Under the pieces are notes generated by a model. The model was not told where the DNA came from, did no database searches, and was given only the letters and a program-made list of their open reading frames with translations. A program made the translations under genes and the position numbers. Shown here in pieces: positions 32,358 to 42,502 of a DNA stretch of 64,000 bases (position 1 is the stretch's first letter; each line of letters opens with the position of its first letter). Origin of the DNA: Streptomyces nanshensis (GTDB lineage Bacteria > Actinomycetota > Actinomycetes > Streptomycetales > Streptomycetaceae); assembly GCF_001751255.1 (NCBI RefSeq), contig NZ_LJGW01000111.1, forward strand, positions 62,001 through 126,000, given 5' to 3'.

Positions 32358-34967
32358 TCACTTGACCGGTGCCAGCTTGTCCACGAGGCCCGGGTGGGCG
32401 TCCATCCACTTGCGGGCGGACTCCTTCTCCTTGCCCTGGCCGCCCTTCTGGATCTCGGCCTCCAGTGAGGCGAGGTCCTTCTCGGACATCTTGAACTTCT
32501 TCAGCCACGAGTTCAGTTCGGGCAAGTCCTTGCCGAAGGTCTTCTTCCCGGTGATGTGGATGTCGTCGCCCTTGCCCCAGGCGCCCTTCGGGTCCTTGAG
32601 CTTGGTCAGGTCGTACTTGGCGTACGCCCAGTGCGGCGTCCACAGCGTGACCACGACCGGCTCCTTCTTCTTGATGGAGCGGTCGAGTTCGGACATCATC
32701 GACGCGGTCGAGGACGAGACGATCTTCCAGTCCTCCAAGCCGTACTCCTTGACGACCTTGTCCTTGAGGATGCCCATCTCACCGGCGGACGCCTCGATGC
32801 CGATGATCTTGCCCTTGAACTCGCCCTTGTGCTTCTTCAGATCGTCGAGCGACTTCACGTCCTTCATGTACGACGGCACGGACAGCTCCAGGGACGTGGG
32901 GCCGTACCACTTGCCCACGTCCGTGAGCTTGTCCCCGTACTTGTCCATGTACTGCTTGTGCGTCGTCGGCAGCCAGGCGTCGAACTGGACGTCCATGTCG
33001 CCCTTGGACAGGGCCGTGTAGAGCGGACCCGGGTCGAGCTGCTGGACCTTCGGCTTGTAGCCGCGGTCCTCGAGGATGTTCTCCCACAGATACGTCGTGG
33101 CGATCGCCTCGTCCCACGGGAAGTAGCCGAGGTTGACGGCCTTGCCGGCGTCCTTGCCCTTGGCGTTGCCGCCGCCCGAGACCGGAGCCATCTTGTCGAC
33201 GAGGCCGGGGTGCTTCTTCAGCCACTTCTTGACCGCGTCCTGCTCCTTGCCCTTACCGGCGTCGGTGATCATGCCCTCGAGCTCGGTGAGGTCCTTCTCG
33301 TTCATCTTGAAGTTCTTCAGCCAGGACGCGACCCTCGGGTCGTCGTTGCTGAATCCCTTCCGCGCCACGGTGTGGATCTTGTCGCCCTTGCCCCAGGCGC
33401 CCTTCGGGTCCTTGAGCTTGGTCATGTCGTACTTGCTGTACGCCCAGTGCGGCGACCACAGCGTCGTGACGATGGGCTTCTTGCTCTTGTACGAGCGGTC
33501 CAGCTCGGAGAGCATCGACGCCGTCGAGGAGGAGACGATCTTCCAGTCGGAGAGGCCGTACTCCTTGACGATCTTGTCCTTGAGGATGCCCATCTCACCG
33601 GACGAGGCCTCGATGCCGATGATCTTCTTGCCGAACTTGTCCTCGTTGGCCTTCAGATCGTCCAGGGACTTCACGCCCTTCACATACGAGGGCACCGACA
33701 GCTCCAGCGAGGTGGGGCCGTACCACTGGCCGAAGTCCTCGAGCTTCTTGCCGTACTTCTTCCAGTACTGCTCATGGGTGGTCGGCAGCCAGGTGTCGGT
33801 CTGGAAGTCCAGGTCGCCCTTGGACAGGGCGGTGAACATCGGGCCGGGGTCGAGCTGTTGCAGGGTCGGCTTGTAGCCGCGCTGCTCCAGGACCTCCTTC
33901 CACAGGTACGAGGAGGCGATGCCCTCGTCCCACGGGATGTAGCCCATCTTGATCTGCTTGCCCTTGCCGACGTTCGTGCCGCCCGCCTGACTGGTGCCGT
34001 CGCCGCCGGCCATGTTCATACCGCCCGCGACGAGCGCGAGAACGATGATGCCGACGCCCGCCACGGCGGTGTTGGGACGGTAGTGCACCAGCTTCCAGCC
34101 GCTCGCCATGGCGGCGGCCTTGGCCAGCGCACGGCGCCCGAGCGGAGAGACGCGCTGGTTCAGCGCGGCGGTCATACGGTCCAGGTACATCGCCAGGATG
34201 ACGACCGCGAGGCCCGCCTCGAAACCGGCGCCGATCTCGACGCGCGTCACCGCGTTGTAGACGTCTTCGCCCAGGCCCGAGGCACCGGCCATACCGGCGA
34301 TCACGACCATGGACAGCGCGAGCATGATGACCTGGTTGACGCCGGCCATGATGGTCGGCAGCGCGAGCGGCAACTGGACGCGGCGCAGGGTGTTGCCCGG
34401 CGTGGTCCCGAACGCCTCGGCGGCCTCGACCAGTTCGGAGTCGACCTGCCGGATGCCCAGCTCGGTCATGCGTACGGCCGGCGGCATCGAGAAGATGACG
34501 GTGGCCAGCAGACCCGGCGTGACGCCGACTCCGAAGAAGACGACGCCCGGCAGCAGATAGATCATCGCCGGCATGGTCTGCATGAAGTCCAGGACCGGGC
34601 GCACCGTCGTCGAGACGGCCTTGCTGCGCGAGGCCCAGATGCCCACGGGCACGGCGATGATCAGTGTGATCACGGCGCAGACGAGCACCATGGACAACGT
34701 CATCATCGCGTTGTCCCACAGCTCGACCGAATCGATGATCATGAAGCCGAGCATCGCGAGGAGAGCGGGCAGCAGGCCGCGCAGCCAGAAGGTGACGACG
34801 GCGAGGATGCCGCCCATGAGCAGCGGCTCAGGGGCGCCGAGCACGGCGTTGACGCCGTCGAAGCAGTTGGTCAGTACGGCGCTGATCGCGTCGAACAGCC
34901 ATGTCAGATGGGTCTGGAGCCAGTCGATGAGCGATTCGACCTTGGACCCGAAGTCGAATCTAGGCAC
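32358..34967 (-). CDS. Glycine-betaine ABC permease fused to two tandem substrate-binding domains
   Basis: An 869-residue OpuA-type osmolyte importer subunit. Residues 1-330 form the ProW-like permease ([40 protein letters not shown], EEAAxAFG-type loop [20 protein letters not shown]). Two OpuAC-like binding domains follow, at about 335-595 and 607-869. Both have the cage motif GY[IF]PWDE[GA]IA, then QQLDPGP[ML][FY]TALSKGD[LM][21 protein letters not shown] and WSPHWAY/WTPHWAY. The copies are nearly collinear, a tandem duplication. The start overlaps the ATPase end by eight bases. Tandem domains fused to the permease can raise uptake under osmotic stress. Confidence 0.93.
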   Translation of the reverse strand: MPRFDFGSKVESLIDWLQTHLTWLFDAISAVLTNCFDGVNAVLGAPEPLLMGGILAVVTFWLRGLLPALLAMLGFMIIDSVELWDNAMMTLSMVLVCAVITLIIAVPVGIWASRSKAVSTTVRPVLDFMQTMPAMIYLLPGVVFFGVGVTPGLLATVIFSMPPAVRMTELGIRQVDSELVEAAEAFGTTPGNTLRRVQLPLALPTIMAGVNQVIMLALSMVVIAGMAGASGLGEDVYNAVTRVEIGAGFEAGLAVVILAMYLDRMTAALNQRVSPLGRRALAKAAAMASGWKLVHYRPNTAVAGVGIIVLALVAGGMNMAGGDGTSQAGGTNVGKGKQIKMGYIPWDEGIASSYLWKEVLEQRGYKPTLQQLDPGPMFTALSKGDLDFQTDTWLPTTHEQYWKKYGKKLEDFGQWYGPTSLELSVPSYVKGVKSLDDLKANEDKFGKKIIGIEASSGEMGILKDKIVKEYGLSDWKIVSSSTASMLSELDRSYKSKKPIVTTLWSPHWAYSKYDMTKLKDPKGAWGKGDKIHTVARKGFSNDDPRVASWLKNFKMNEKDLTELEGMITDAGKGKEQDAVKKWLKKHPGLVDKMAPVSGGGNAKGKDAGKAVNLGYFPWDEAIATTYLWENILEDRGYKPKVQQLDPGPLYTALSKGDMDVQFDAWLPTTHKQYMDKYGDKLTDVGKWYGPTSLELSVPSYMKDVKSLDDLKKHKGEFKGKIIGIEASAGEMGILKDKVVKEYGLEDWKIVSSSTASMMSELDRSIKKKEPVVVTLWTPHWAYAKYDLTKLKDPKGAWGKGDDIHITGKKTFGKDLPELNSWLKKFKMSEKDLASLEAEIQKGGQGKEKESARKWMDAHPGLVDKLAPVK

Positions 34968-36027
34968 CGGCGCTCACCTTTTCGCTCTTGCCGTCGTCGG
35001 CTTCGTCGTCGCCGACCGCTTCACCCAGTACCGACAGCAGCCTGTCCCGCTCGACGCGGCCGACCAGGTCGCCGTCGTCGCCCGTGACGCCGACCGCCTC
35101 GTCGCCGCCCGCGAAGGGCGCGAACAGCTCGGCGACCGGGGTGTCCTCCGGCACGCTGATCGCGGCGGAGAAGCTCTTGGCCAGGGCGTCTTCCATGATC
35201 GACCCGGCGGTGAGCACACGGGTGCGGTCGACGTCCTCGACGAAGCGGCGCACGTAGTCGTTCGCCGGACGGACGAGGATGTCCTCGGGGGCGCCGATCT
35301 GCACTATTCGGCCGTCCCGCATGACCGCGATGCGATCGCCGAGGCGCATCGCCTCGTTGAGGTCGTGGGTGATGAAGACGATGGTCTTCTTGAGCTTCTC
35401 CTGAAGCTCCAGGAGCTGGTCCTGCATGTCGCGGCGGATCAGCGGGTCCAGCGCGGAGAAGGACTCGTCCATCAGCAGCAGGTCGGCGTCGGTGGCCAGC
35501 GCGCGGGCCAGGCCGACGCGCTGCTGCATGCCGCCGGAGAGCTCGTCGGGCCAGGACTTCTCCCAGCCTTCGAGCCCGGTGAGCGCCAGCGCCTCCGTGG
35601 CGCGCTCCTCGCGCTCCTTCTTCTCCACGCCCTGGACTTCCAGGCCGTACGCGGCGTTCTCCAGGACGCTGCGGTGCGGGAAGAGCGCGAAGTGCTGGAA
35701 GACCATGCTGATCTTCCTGGCCCGGACCGCGCGGAGGGCGGCGGGGCTCAGCTTCGTCACGTCCTCGCCGTCGAACTTCACGGCGCCCGCCGTCGGCTCG
35801 AGCAGTCCGTTCAGCAGCCGCAGCAGCGTGGACTTGCCGGATCCGGACAGGCCCATCACGACGAAGATCTCGCCGGACTCGACCTCGAAGCTGGCGTCGA
35901 TGACGGCAGCCGTGGTCCCGCTCTTGCGCAATTCGTCGCGGTCGACGCCGGATTCGAGCCGGCTCACTGCCTGTTCCGCTTGTTTGCCGAACACCTTGTA
36001 CAGGTGCTCGGCCTGCAATCTGCTCAC
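34960..36027 (-). CDS. Glycine-betaine/proline ABC transporter ATP-binding protein
   Basis: A 355-residue OpuAA/ProV-type ATPase. The GTG at 36027 ([20 protein letters not shown]) is preceded by GGGG six bases away; the longer upstream frame is low-complexity. Walker [19 protein letters not shown]-loop [20 protein letters not shown], signature [20 protein letters not shown], Walker [21 protein letters not shown] and switch [19 protein letters not shown] are clear. The C-terminal 90 residues form a CBS-like module ([40 protein letters not shown]), which in OpuA senses ionic strength. It overlaps the fused permease/binding gene and is first in the operon. Confidence 0.92.
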   Translation of the reverse strand: MSRLQAEHLYKVFGKQAEQAVSRLESGVDRDELRKSGTTAAVIDASFEVESGEIFVVMGLSGSGKSTLLRLLNGLLEPTAGAVKFDGEDVTKLSPAALRAVRARKISMVFQHFALFPHRSVLENAAYGLEVQGVEKKEREERATEALALTGLEGWEKSWPDELSGGMQQRVGLARALATDADLLLMDESFSALDPLIRRDMQDQLLELQEKLKKTIVFITHDLNEAMRLGDRIAVMRDGRIVQIGAPEDILVRPANDYVRRFVEDVDRTRVLTAGSIMEDALAKSFSAAISVPEDTPVAELFAPFAGGDEAVGVTGDDGDLVGRVERDRLLSVLGEAVGDDEADDGKSEKVSAGA

Positions 36028-36280
36028 ATACACCCCATGAGTCGTACGCAAAACGACCCGCCTCCCCCGCCGGCGGGTCGCAGAGCGGCGTGGCATCTGC
36101 CCGGTTTGCACCGTTCTGCGCAGAGGGAGATCGGATCGACTCCGCATGCGCCGCTGCCCAGACTTATGTGTCTCAAACACATCCGATGACGCACGCCACG
36201 GCCGACTCACGGTGAACGCTCGGCATATCGGCACCGCCGGACGGCGGGCGAACCGGTCATCTCACGGTTGGTCATTGGTA

Positions 36281-36298
36281 GTTACACCCAAGTTATAC
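36281..36298. promoter_or_regulatory. Direct repeat upstream of the betaine transporter
   Basis: GTTACAC (36281-36287) and GTTATAC (36292-36298) are spaced 11 bases, about one helical turn, as OmpR-type response regulators prefer. It lies about 260 bases upstream of the ATPase start. Involvement of MtrA or a similar osmotic regulator is only a suggestion. No other feature was seen in 36028-36372. Confidence 0.35.
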
Positions 36299-36372
36299 AC
36301 CCTTCAGCCACCACCGGGACCGTCCGCGCAGCGCACGGAGCCCGTGCGGGCCGCCGCGTCCGCGGTGGAAGC

Positions 36373-36416
36373 GTGACGGATCCCGCACCGGTCGCTCCCG
36401 GTACGGGATCCGTCAC
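36373..36416 (-). terminator. Terminator after the sedolisin gene
   Basis: Stem GTGACGGATCCCGCACCGG with CCGGTACGGGATCCGTCAC (one mismatch) and a 6-base loop, 28 bases downstream of the minus-strand stop at 36444. Confidence 0.75.
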
Positions 36417-36443
36417 GGCGTGCTCACGACCGCCGGTCGGCTG

Positions 36444-38396
36444 CTAGTGACGCTTGAAGGACTTCAGGTAGCGCGCCGTGGGCGAGCCGACGCCGGTGAC
36501 GTCGTCGTAGCCCCGTACGGCCTTGAGCGAGCTGTCCTTGCCCAGCGTGCGCAGCGTGGTCTTCAGACCCTCGGAGTCGTCGGCGCCGTTGGCGAAGTCG
36601 ACGCGGGCCACCGCGAGATCGGTCGTCGGACCGCGCGGGTGGTCGGTGACGTCGTGGTACGCCTTGGTGCCGAACCGGGCGTAGATCGCCGGGTTGGCGA
36701 AGCCGATCGGCTTGCCGTGCCCGGCCTGCTGCGCCAGTGCCTGTACGCCGGCGACGACCGGTGCCGCCAGCGACGTGCCGCCGATGCGGTATTCGCTGTA
36801 CTTCTCCGAGCCGTCGGTCTGCTGCTGCGTCTGCCCCACGAGGAAGCCGGTGTTGGGGTCGGCCACCGCCGCGATGTCGGGCAGGACGCGCTGCCGGGTC
36901 GGGCCGTTGGCCTTGGCGAGCGCGTCCGGTACGACGCCGCGCTGGTAGAACGGCTGGTCGTAGGTCTTGCTCGTACCGCCGCCCGCGCCGGAGGTGAACG
37001 GGCCGGGCAGGCCCTTCCAGCTCTTGCCGTTCTTCGACAGCGGGGCCTGATCGGTGCCCCAACCGGTCTCGAACGTATAGCGGTCGCCCTTGCCGACGGC
37101 GAGGCTGGTGCCCCCGACCGCCGTCACCCAGGGCGAGTTGGCGGGGGTGTCGACCTGCTTGGTGCCGGTGCTGGCGACGTTGTCGCCGTCGTCGCCGGAG
37201 GAGAAGTAGAAGCCGATGCCCTCGATGGCGCCGAGCTGGAAGACGTGGTCGTAGGCGGCTGCCACGTCCGGTGTCTCGTTCTCCTCCACATCGCCCCAGG
37301 AGTTGGAGACGACGTCGGCGAGCCGGTTGTCGACGATCTTGCTGAGCGAGTCGAGCAGGTCGGCGTCCTGGCAGGAGGCGCCGCCGACATAGGTGATGTC
37401 CGCGGCGGGCGCGAGCGCGTGCACGGCCTCCACGTCCAGGGTCTCCTCGCCGTACCAGCCGGCCGCGTCGCAGTCCTTGGTGTGGTTGTAGTCATCGGGC
37501 AGCACCTGGCTCAACTGCCCCTTCCGGTACGCCTTGTCGCCGTTGCGGCGCGCGTACTCGGAGGCGTCCTCGGCGATGGACGGCGAGGCGTAGGCGTCGG
37601 TGATCGCGACGGTCACGCCCTTGCCGGTCAGCCCCGAACCGGCGGCGCCGTAGGCCGCGCGCAACTGCTTGCCGGTGTAGCCCTTGACGGCGTAAGGCAC
37701 GTGCTTTCCGTACGCCTTGGGAAGGCCGGTCGCCGTCTTCGAGCCGTGATAGCTGGAGAACGGGCCGGAGTTGCGGAAGACCGGTCCGGGCGGCGGCAGT
37801 TCCTCGTCGTGCTCGGCGAGCTTGGGCGCGTTGTCCAGGCCGACGACGGTCAGCACCGCTCCGTGCAGCGAGGACGGCACGGACGCGGCGGTCTGCGGCG
37901 CGCGGTACGTCTTGCCGTCCTTGGAGTAGTCGTGCAGCTTCGTGGCGAAGGCCTTCTCCGTCGCCGCGGTGTCACCCGTGACCGAGACATAGTGCTCGTC
38001 GGTGCCGGTCACCTTCATCCCGGCGGACTTCAACCAGGCGGTGACGGCGGACTTCTGGGCCTTGGTCGGGCCGTAGCGTGCGCGTGCCTGCCGCGCGGAC
38101 AGGTACTTGTGGTACGAGGCGGAGCCGGGCTCGGAGACGGACCTGGCGTAGTCCGCGAGCCCGGCGGCGTCACGTCCGGCGAGGTAGACCCGGGCGGTCA
38201 CCTTCGCGGATCCGGTGGTGCTGCCGCGGTCGGCCTTCGTGGTCGCCCACTGCGGCTTGGTGGTCTTCAGCACGTGCCGACCGTGCTGTGCGCCGTCGGC
38301 ATGGGCCGGTATGCCCAGGGCGAACGCGCCGGCGATCAGCGGCAGCGTGACGGCCACGGCTACGCCGGCGCGCGTTCTCGGACGGGCGATTTTCAT
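36444..38396 (-). CDS. Secreted S53 peptidase (sedolisin/kumamolisin type, with propeptide)
   Basis: A 650-residue secreted acid serine peptidase. ATG 38396 has AAGGGGG four bases upstream. The signal peptide contains GVAVAVTLPLIAGAFALGIP ending at AHA. A pro-kumamolisin domain (about 45-215) has SYHKYLSARQARARYGPTKA and VTGDTAATEKAFATKLHDYS. The catalytic domain shows GEETLDVEAVHALAPAADIT (Glu317, Asp321) and GGTSLAAPVVAGVQALAQQA (Ser542); SNSWGD holds the oxyanion Asp. A calcium site is expected near the C-terminus (DDVTGVGSPTA). It is active at low pH after self-cleavage, and likely used for protein nutrition. It is monocistronic. Confidence 0.95.
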   Translation of the reverse strand: MKIARPRTRAGVAVAVTLPLIAGAFALGIPAHADGAQHGRHVLKTTKPQWATTKADRGSTTGSAKVTARVYLAGRDAAGLADYARSVSEPGSASYHKYLSARQARARYGPTKAQKSAVTAWLKSAGMKVTGTDEHYVSVTGDTAATEKAFATKLHDYSKDGKTYRAPQTAASVPSSLHGAVLTVVGLDNAPKLAEHDEELPPPGPVFRNSGPFSSYHGSKTATGLPKAYGKHVPYAVKGYTGKQLRAAYGAAGSGLTGKGVTVAITDAYASPSIAEDASEYARRNGDKAYRKGQLSQVLPDDYNHTKDCDAAGWYGEETLDVEAVHALAPAADITYVGGASCQDADLLDSLSKIVDNRLADVVSNSWGDVEENETPDVAAAYDHVFQLGAIEGIGFYFSSGDDGDNVASTGTKQVDTPANSPWVTAVGGTSLAVGKGDRYTFETGWGTDQAPLSKNGKSWKGLPGPFTSGAGGGTSKTYDQPFYQRGVVPDALAKANGPTRQRVLPDIAAVADPNTGFLVGQTQQQTDGSEKYSEYRIGGTSLAAPVVAGVQALAQQAGHGKPIGFANPAIYARFGTKAYHDVTDHPRGPTTDLAVARVDFANGADDSEGLKTTLRTLGKDSSLKAVRGYDDVTGVGSPTARYLKSFKRH

Positions 38397-38639
38397 GGAA
38401 CCCCCTTCGAAATCGGCCGCGATCTTGGTCGCGAACCGACGGTGTCCGGTGGGAGACACCGTGCTGCGCCAATATTTCGCTGATCTGGACATGCCAGGGA
38501 ATGGCGTGCCTCAAGAACAAGCCAAGGAACGGCAATGGAAGCCGTGTTCGCGGTCCGGAGTGCCGCTTCGGGGACGCAGGCAGGGGGTGCTATGGAGGCG
38601 TACTAGCGTCAGGCCCGCGCCGGATCAGGCCGGGGCCGC

Positions 38640-38672
38640 GTGGCCGGAAACCGCTGAACGGTGCCCGGCCAC
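38640..38672 (-). terminator. Hairpin after the amidohydrolase gene
   Basis: Stem GTGGCCGG/CCGGCCAC (8 bases) with a 17-base loop, seven bases downstream of the minus-strand stop at 38679. It would end the catabolic operon. Confidence 0.5.
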
Positions 38673-38678
38673 ACCGCC

Positions 38679-39572
38679 TCAGCCCATGTTCCGGACCGCG
38701 TCCGCGAGGGCGACGAAGCAGTCCTGGAGCGCGGGCAGTCCGTCGTGGAGCTGCCGGGTCTTCTCGTCCAGGTACAGATCGCGGCGCAGTTCGACCTGGA
38801 GGCTCTCGATTCCCGTTCCGGGTGACGCGTGCCGTCGGAGGAGTTCGTTGCCGGGGAAGGGCGTGTTCAGGGCGACCTCGAATCCCGCGTCGCGGAAGAC
38901 CCCGGCGACGGTCTCGGCGTAACCCGGCGACGCCGTCGTGCCGTTGAGGTCGCCGAGGCAGATCTGCGGTCGTCGCAGGCCGTCCCTCGGACCCACGGAC
39001 GACATGCTGTGGCAGCTCAGTTGGAACGCCCTGCCGAACGCGTCCCGTCGGCGCTCCAGCAGTTCCGCGAGGGCGCTGTGGTACGGGAGGTAGTACACGG
39101 CGATGCGGCGCTCGACCTCCGCGACCGCCAACTTCCCCTCGTAGAGCGGCGAGTAGTCCGCGCCCAGCGTGTGGATCAGTCCCGATCCGGACCGCAGCGA
39201 ACCCTTCAGCGGACGCAGGGCGACAGGCCAGGCGCCGTCCAGCGCCTCGGGATCGATGTCGTCCACCGGCCTGTTGGGGTCGACGAGGGACGGCGGGAAG
39301 TCCGCGATCAGAAGTGTCGCTCCCGCCCGGGCACTTGGCCGCACGACGCGGTCGACGTGCGGGGCGGTCTTGTCGTGTACGGCGGTGAACGACGCGGACG
39401 GGCGGAACTCCGGCGGATACCGCGTACCGCTCCGTGAGACGTCCACGACGAGCGGGCCGTCCGTCTCGCCGGTGACGATACGGAACGGGGCTGCCGTGTC
39501 CGGGTCATCAGCCGCGTCGGGCGCCGCCGTTCGCGGCCGGTCGGGCCGGTCGGGTTCGCCGGGCGTCACCAT
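38679..39572 (-). CDS. N-formylglutamate amidohydrolase family protein
   Basis: A 297-residue zinc hydrolase of the HutG/FGase family, which removes N-formyl or similar acyl groups from amino-acid derivatives. The ATG at 39572 overlaps the aldo/keto reductase stop. The first 25 residues are hydrophilic and probably disordered. Conserved segments are GPLVVDVSRSGTRYPPEFRP, DKTAPHVDRVVRPSARAGAT, DIDPEALDG, YYLPYHSALAELLERRRDAF, LSCHSMSSVGPR (zinc-ligand His), ICLGDLNGTTASPGYAETVA and GIESLQVELRRDLYLDE. It is last in a catabolic operon with an importer and an amine-type oxidase, so the last step may hydrolyse an N-acyl amino acid. Confidence 0.85.
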   Translation of the reverse strand: MVTPGEPDRPDRPRTAAPDAADDPDTAAPFRIVTGETDGPLVVDVSRSGTRYPPEFRPSASFTAVHDKTAPHVDRVVRPSARAGATLLIADFPPSLVDPNRPVDDIDPEALDGAWPVALRPLKGSLRSGSGLIHTLGADYSPLYEGKLAVAEVERRIAVYYLPYHSALAELLERRRDAFGRAFQLSCHSMSSVGPRDGLRRPQICLGDLNGTTASPGYAETVAGVFRDAGFEVALNTPFPGNELLRRHASPGTGIESLQVELRRDLYLDEKTRQLHDGLPALQDCFVALADAVRNMG

Positions 39573-40564
39573 GCGTACGCCTCGGGTGCGGCGCCCGGGC
39601 CGGGGAAGATCGCGTCGAGTTCCGCGAGTTCGCTCTCCGAGAGGCTCAAGCCGGCCGCCTGGAGGCCGTCTTGGAGGTGGCGCATCGTGCGTACCCCGAC
39701 GACGGGCGCCGTCACGCCCGGCTGGTGCAGCAGCCACGACTGTGCAACCACGGCCGGCGCCCGTCCGAGGTCACGGCAGAACTGCTCGTAGCGTTCGAGC
39801 TGTTGGCGGCTGTGGGAGAGACCGTCGGCGGCCCGCTTGCTGGCCGTACGTGCCGCGGTCTCGCCCTTGGACAGGACGCCGCCCAACAGGCCGGAGTTCA
39901 GGGGGCTGTAGGGCATGAGCCCGATGCCGTAGGCGCGGCAGGCCGGCAGCACTTCGAGTTCGACGGTGCGCTCCATGAGGTTGTAGATGCTCTCCTCGAC
40001 GACGATGCCGAGCAGATTCCGCCGGAGTGCCGCCTCCTGTCCCCGTGTCAGGTGCCAGCCCGCGAAGTTGCTCGTACCGGCGTAGCGGATCTTCCCCTCG
40101 CGCCGCAGATCGTCCAGCACCTCCCAGATCTCGTCCCAGCTTGTGGCGCGGTCGACGTGGTGCAGCATGAACACATCGAGCACGTCGGTCTGCAGCCGCT
40201 GGAGCGAGGCTTCGCAGGCCCTGCGCAGATGCCGGGCCGAGAGGTACATGTCGTTGGCGCCCTCGCCCATCCGCCCGTACGCCTTCGTCACCAGGACGAT
40301 CCGGTCCCGGCGTCCCGGGTCGCGGGCGAGCCAGCGGCCGATGATGCGTTCCGTCTCGCCCTTCGCCTCCGAGTGGTCGGAGACCGTACGGTTCGCGTCC
40401 GCTCCGTAGACGTCGGCGGTGTCCAGCAGATTGACCCCGGCGTCCAGGGCGGCGCTCATGACGGTGTGGGCGTCGGGCTCCGGTGTCACGGGCCCGAAGT
40501 TCATGGTGCCCAGTGCCACGGGGGCGACCCGCAGGCCCGTCCGTCCCAGCGTCCGGTGGTGCAC
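39566..40564 (-). CDS. Aldo/keto reductase
   Basis: A 332-residue NADPH-dependent reductase of the AKR superfamily (TIM barrel). The N-terminus is MHHRTLGRTGLRVAPVALGT; the catalytic Asp and Tyr are in NLLDTADVYGADANRTVSDH; the catalytic Lys is in IVLVTKAYGRM; the His is in DVFMLHHVDRATSWDEIWEV. SNFAGWHLT and SYNxMER-like YNLMERTVELEVLPACRAYG follow, then the cofactor region APVVGVRTMRHLQDGLQAAG. It lies in one operon with the sarcosine-oxidase-like enzyme two bases upstream. It may reduce an aldehyde formed by that oxidase. The substrate is inferred only. Confidence 0.9.
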   Translation of the reverse strand: MHHRTLGRTGLRVAPVALGTMNFGPVTPEPDAHTVMSAALDAGVNLLDTADVYGADANRTVSDHSEAKGETERIIGRWLARDPGRRDRIVLVTKAYGRMGEGANDMYLSARHLRRACEASLQRLQTDVLDVFMLHHVDRATSWDEIWEVLDDLRREGKIRYAGTSNFAGWHLTRGQEAALRRNLLGIVVEESIYNLMERTVELEVLPACRAYGIGLMPYSPLNSGLLGGVLSKGETAARTASKRAADGLSHSRQQLERYEQFCRDLGRAPAVVAQSWLLHQPGVTAPVVGVRTMRHLQDGLQAAGLSLSESELAELDAIFPGPGAAPEAYAW

Positions 40565-40565
40565 G

Positions 40566-41720
40566 TCAGATCTCCTTGTCGCGGAAGCGGTCGGGTGAGA
40601 AGTGGTCGAGCGGCACGGAACTGGCCCCGTCCAGCGCGAGGTCGACGCATACGTCGCCGCTGGCGCTCGCGTGCTTGAAACCGTGTCCGGAGAAGCCCCC
40701 GGCGAGGACGAGCGACGGCGCCAGTGCGGAGGTGCCGATGACGAAGTCGCGGTCGGGCGTCGCCGAGTTCATGCAGGGACGCGCGGCGGAGTGCTTCGGG
40801 TTCAACCCCGGGAAGGCGCGGCGGCAGAAGGCCTCGACCGGATCGGTGTCCCGGGCGTCGATGGGATAGGTGTTGTCGTCCGCGTGTTCCAGGCGCGGTT
40901 TCGGGGCGGACGGCCCGGCGCCGATCTTCACCCCCGCTCCGTCGACGTCGGTGATGCCCCAGCCGTCGAGGTCGCCGCTCTTGCGGACGAACACGGGGAA
41001 CCTCTCGGGGCCGTAGAGCTCGGGCTGCGGGCCGGTGAACCACACCAGCGGCGAGCGGACGATCCGAAGAGGCAGCTCCAGATCGGGAATCAGATCGGTG
41101 AACCAGGCGCCGGTGGCGACGATCGCCCGCCGTGCGCGCACCTGTTCCGTACCGAGGTCGATGCGGACGCCGTCGGCGTCGTGGCGGATCGCGGAGACGG
41201 GCGTCTCCAGCCGGATGTCGGCGCCGTGTCTGCGGGCCATGGTGAGGGCGGCGGCCACGCACCGTTCGGGGTTGAGCACCCCGGCTCCCGGCTCGTGGAC
41301 GGCGACGTCGTCGGCGATCGTGGCGTGCTGCGGGAAGCGACGGGCGAACTCGTCCGGTTCCAGCAGCCGGTGCTCGAAGCCTCCTTCGCGTGCGGACTCC
41401 AGTGCGCGTGCGATGACGCCGCTGTCCGGCGGTCCGATGCACAGGCCGCCCGTGCGCTGGAACAGCACGGACGAGGACGCCGATTCGAGTTCACGCCAGA
41501 GCGTGCGTGCCCGCCGGACGAGCGGAACGTACGCGGTTCCTTCGAAGAGGGTCTGCCGGAAGATCCTCGATCCGCCGTGTGAGGACCCTCGTGCGTGTGC
41601 TTCACCGAACTGTTCGATCCCGATGGTGCGGGCGCCGCGTGCCGCGGCGCGCCAGGCGGCCATGGAGCCGACGCCGCCGAGGCCGAGCACCGCGACGTCG
41701 TATGTGCGGGGGCTTGTCAC
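40566..41720 (-). CDS. Sarcosine oxidase/N-methyl-amino-acid oxidase-like FAD enzyme
   Basis: A 384-residue monomeric sarcosine oxidase/SolA-type flavoprotein that oxidises secondary amines or amino acids with O2, forming H2O2 and an aldehyde. The FAD Rossmann motif is YDVAVLGLGGVGSMAAWRAA. GIEQFGEAHARGSSHGGSRI carries the conserved Arg/His around the flavin. Cys316 in ARPCMNSATPDRDFVIG matches the Cys that binds FAD covalently in the family. GGFSGHGFKHASASGDVCVD is the usual end motif. It follows the ATPase gene by 14 bases. Its partner importer probably supplies an N-alkyl or N-methyl amino acid. Confidence 0.9.
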   Translation of the reverse strand: MTSPRTYDVAVLGLGGVGSMAAWRAAARGARTIGIEQFGEAHARGSSHGGSRIFRQTLFEGTAYVPLVRRARTLWRELESASSSVLFQRTGGLCIGPPDSGVIARALESAREGGFEHRLLEPDEFARRFPQHATIADDVAVHEPGAGVLNPERCVAAALTMARRHGADIRLETPVSAIRHDADGVRIDLGTEQVRARRAIVATGAWFTDLIPDLELPLRIVRSPLVWFTGPQPELYGPERFPVFVRKSGDLDGWGITDVDGAGVKIGAGPSAPKPRLEHADDNTYPIDARDTDPVEAFCRRAFPGLNPKHSAARPCMNSATPDRDFVIGTSALAPSLVLAGGFSGHGFKHASASGDVCVDLALDGASSVPLDHFSPDRFRDKEI

Positions 41721-41734
41721 TCCGTACTCCTGGG

Positions 41735-42502
41735 CTAGAGGACCTTGGACAGAAATGCCTGGGTGCGGGGGTGTTGGGGAGCGTCGATCACGTCGGCGGG
41801 CCGCCCGGACTCGACGACGACGCCGGCGTCCATGAAGGCCAGCGAGTCCGCGACGCGGCGTGCGAAGCCGATCTCATGGGTGACGATGATCATGGTGAGC
41901 CCCTCGTCCGCGAGGTCGCCGATGACGTCGAGCACCTCGCCGACGAGTTCGGGGTCGAGCGCGGAGGTCGGTTCGTCGAAGAGCATCACTTTGGGGCGCA
42001 TCGCCAACGCCCGTGCGATGGCGACGCGTTGCTGCTGTCCGCCGGAGAGCCGGCGGGGGTAGGCGTGCAACTTGTCGCCGAGGCCCACCCGTTCGAGGAG
42101 CGCGGTGGCCCGCTCCACGGCCGCGGCCCGGGACTCACCGCGGACGATCATGGGGGCGGCGATGACGTTCTCGAGCGCCGTGTAGTGGCTGAAGAGGTTG
42201 AAGTCCTGGAAGACCATGCCGATGTCGGCCCGCTGCCGGCTCTGCTCCTTCTCCGACAGCTCGTGCAGGGTGTCGCCGCGCTGGCGGTAGCCGAGCAGTT
42301 CGCCGTCGACCCAGAGCCGGCCGTGCTGGATCTGCTCCAGGAGGTTGATGCACCGCAGGAACGTGCTCTTGCCCGATCCCGAGGGCCCGATCAGACACAT
42401 CACCTCGCCCCGCCGCACCTCCAGGTCCACGCCCTTGAGGACTTCGTTGCGCTGATAGCTCTTGTGGACCTGCTCGGCCCGTACGAGCACCTCCGGTGTC
42501 AT
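41735..42502 (-). CDS. Amino-acid ABC transporter ATP-binding protein
   Basis: A 255-residue GlnQ-type ATPase. Walker [22 protein letters not shown]-loop [20 protein letters not shown], signature [20 protein letters not shown], Walker [21 protein letters not shown] and switch [20 protein letters not shown] are present, as is the [18 protein letters not shown] insertion shared with the paralogue at 18359. Its ATG overlaps the permease stop by four bases (ATGA). It serves the catabolic importer of the 41-46 kb cluster. Confidence 0.93.
   Translation of the reverse strand: MTPEVLVRAEQVHKSYQRNEVLKGVDLEVRRGEVMCLIGPSGSGKSTFLRCINLLEQIQHGRLWVDGELLGYRQRGDTLHELSEKEQSRQRADIGMVFQDFNLFSHYTALENVIAAPMIVRGESRAAAVERATALLERVGLGDKLHAYPRRLSGGQQQRVAIARALAMRPKVMLFDEPTSALDPELVGEVLDVIGDLADEGLTMIIVTHEIGFARRVADSLAFMDAGVVVESGRPADVIDAPQHPRTQAFLSKVL

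Noticed and set aside
33195-33970. Possible assembly duplication in the betaine transporter gene
   Set aside because: The two binding-domain copies are clearly diverged at many positions (for example [13 protein letters not shown] versus [13 protein letters not shown]), so it is a true tandem domain and not an assembly artefact.
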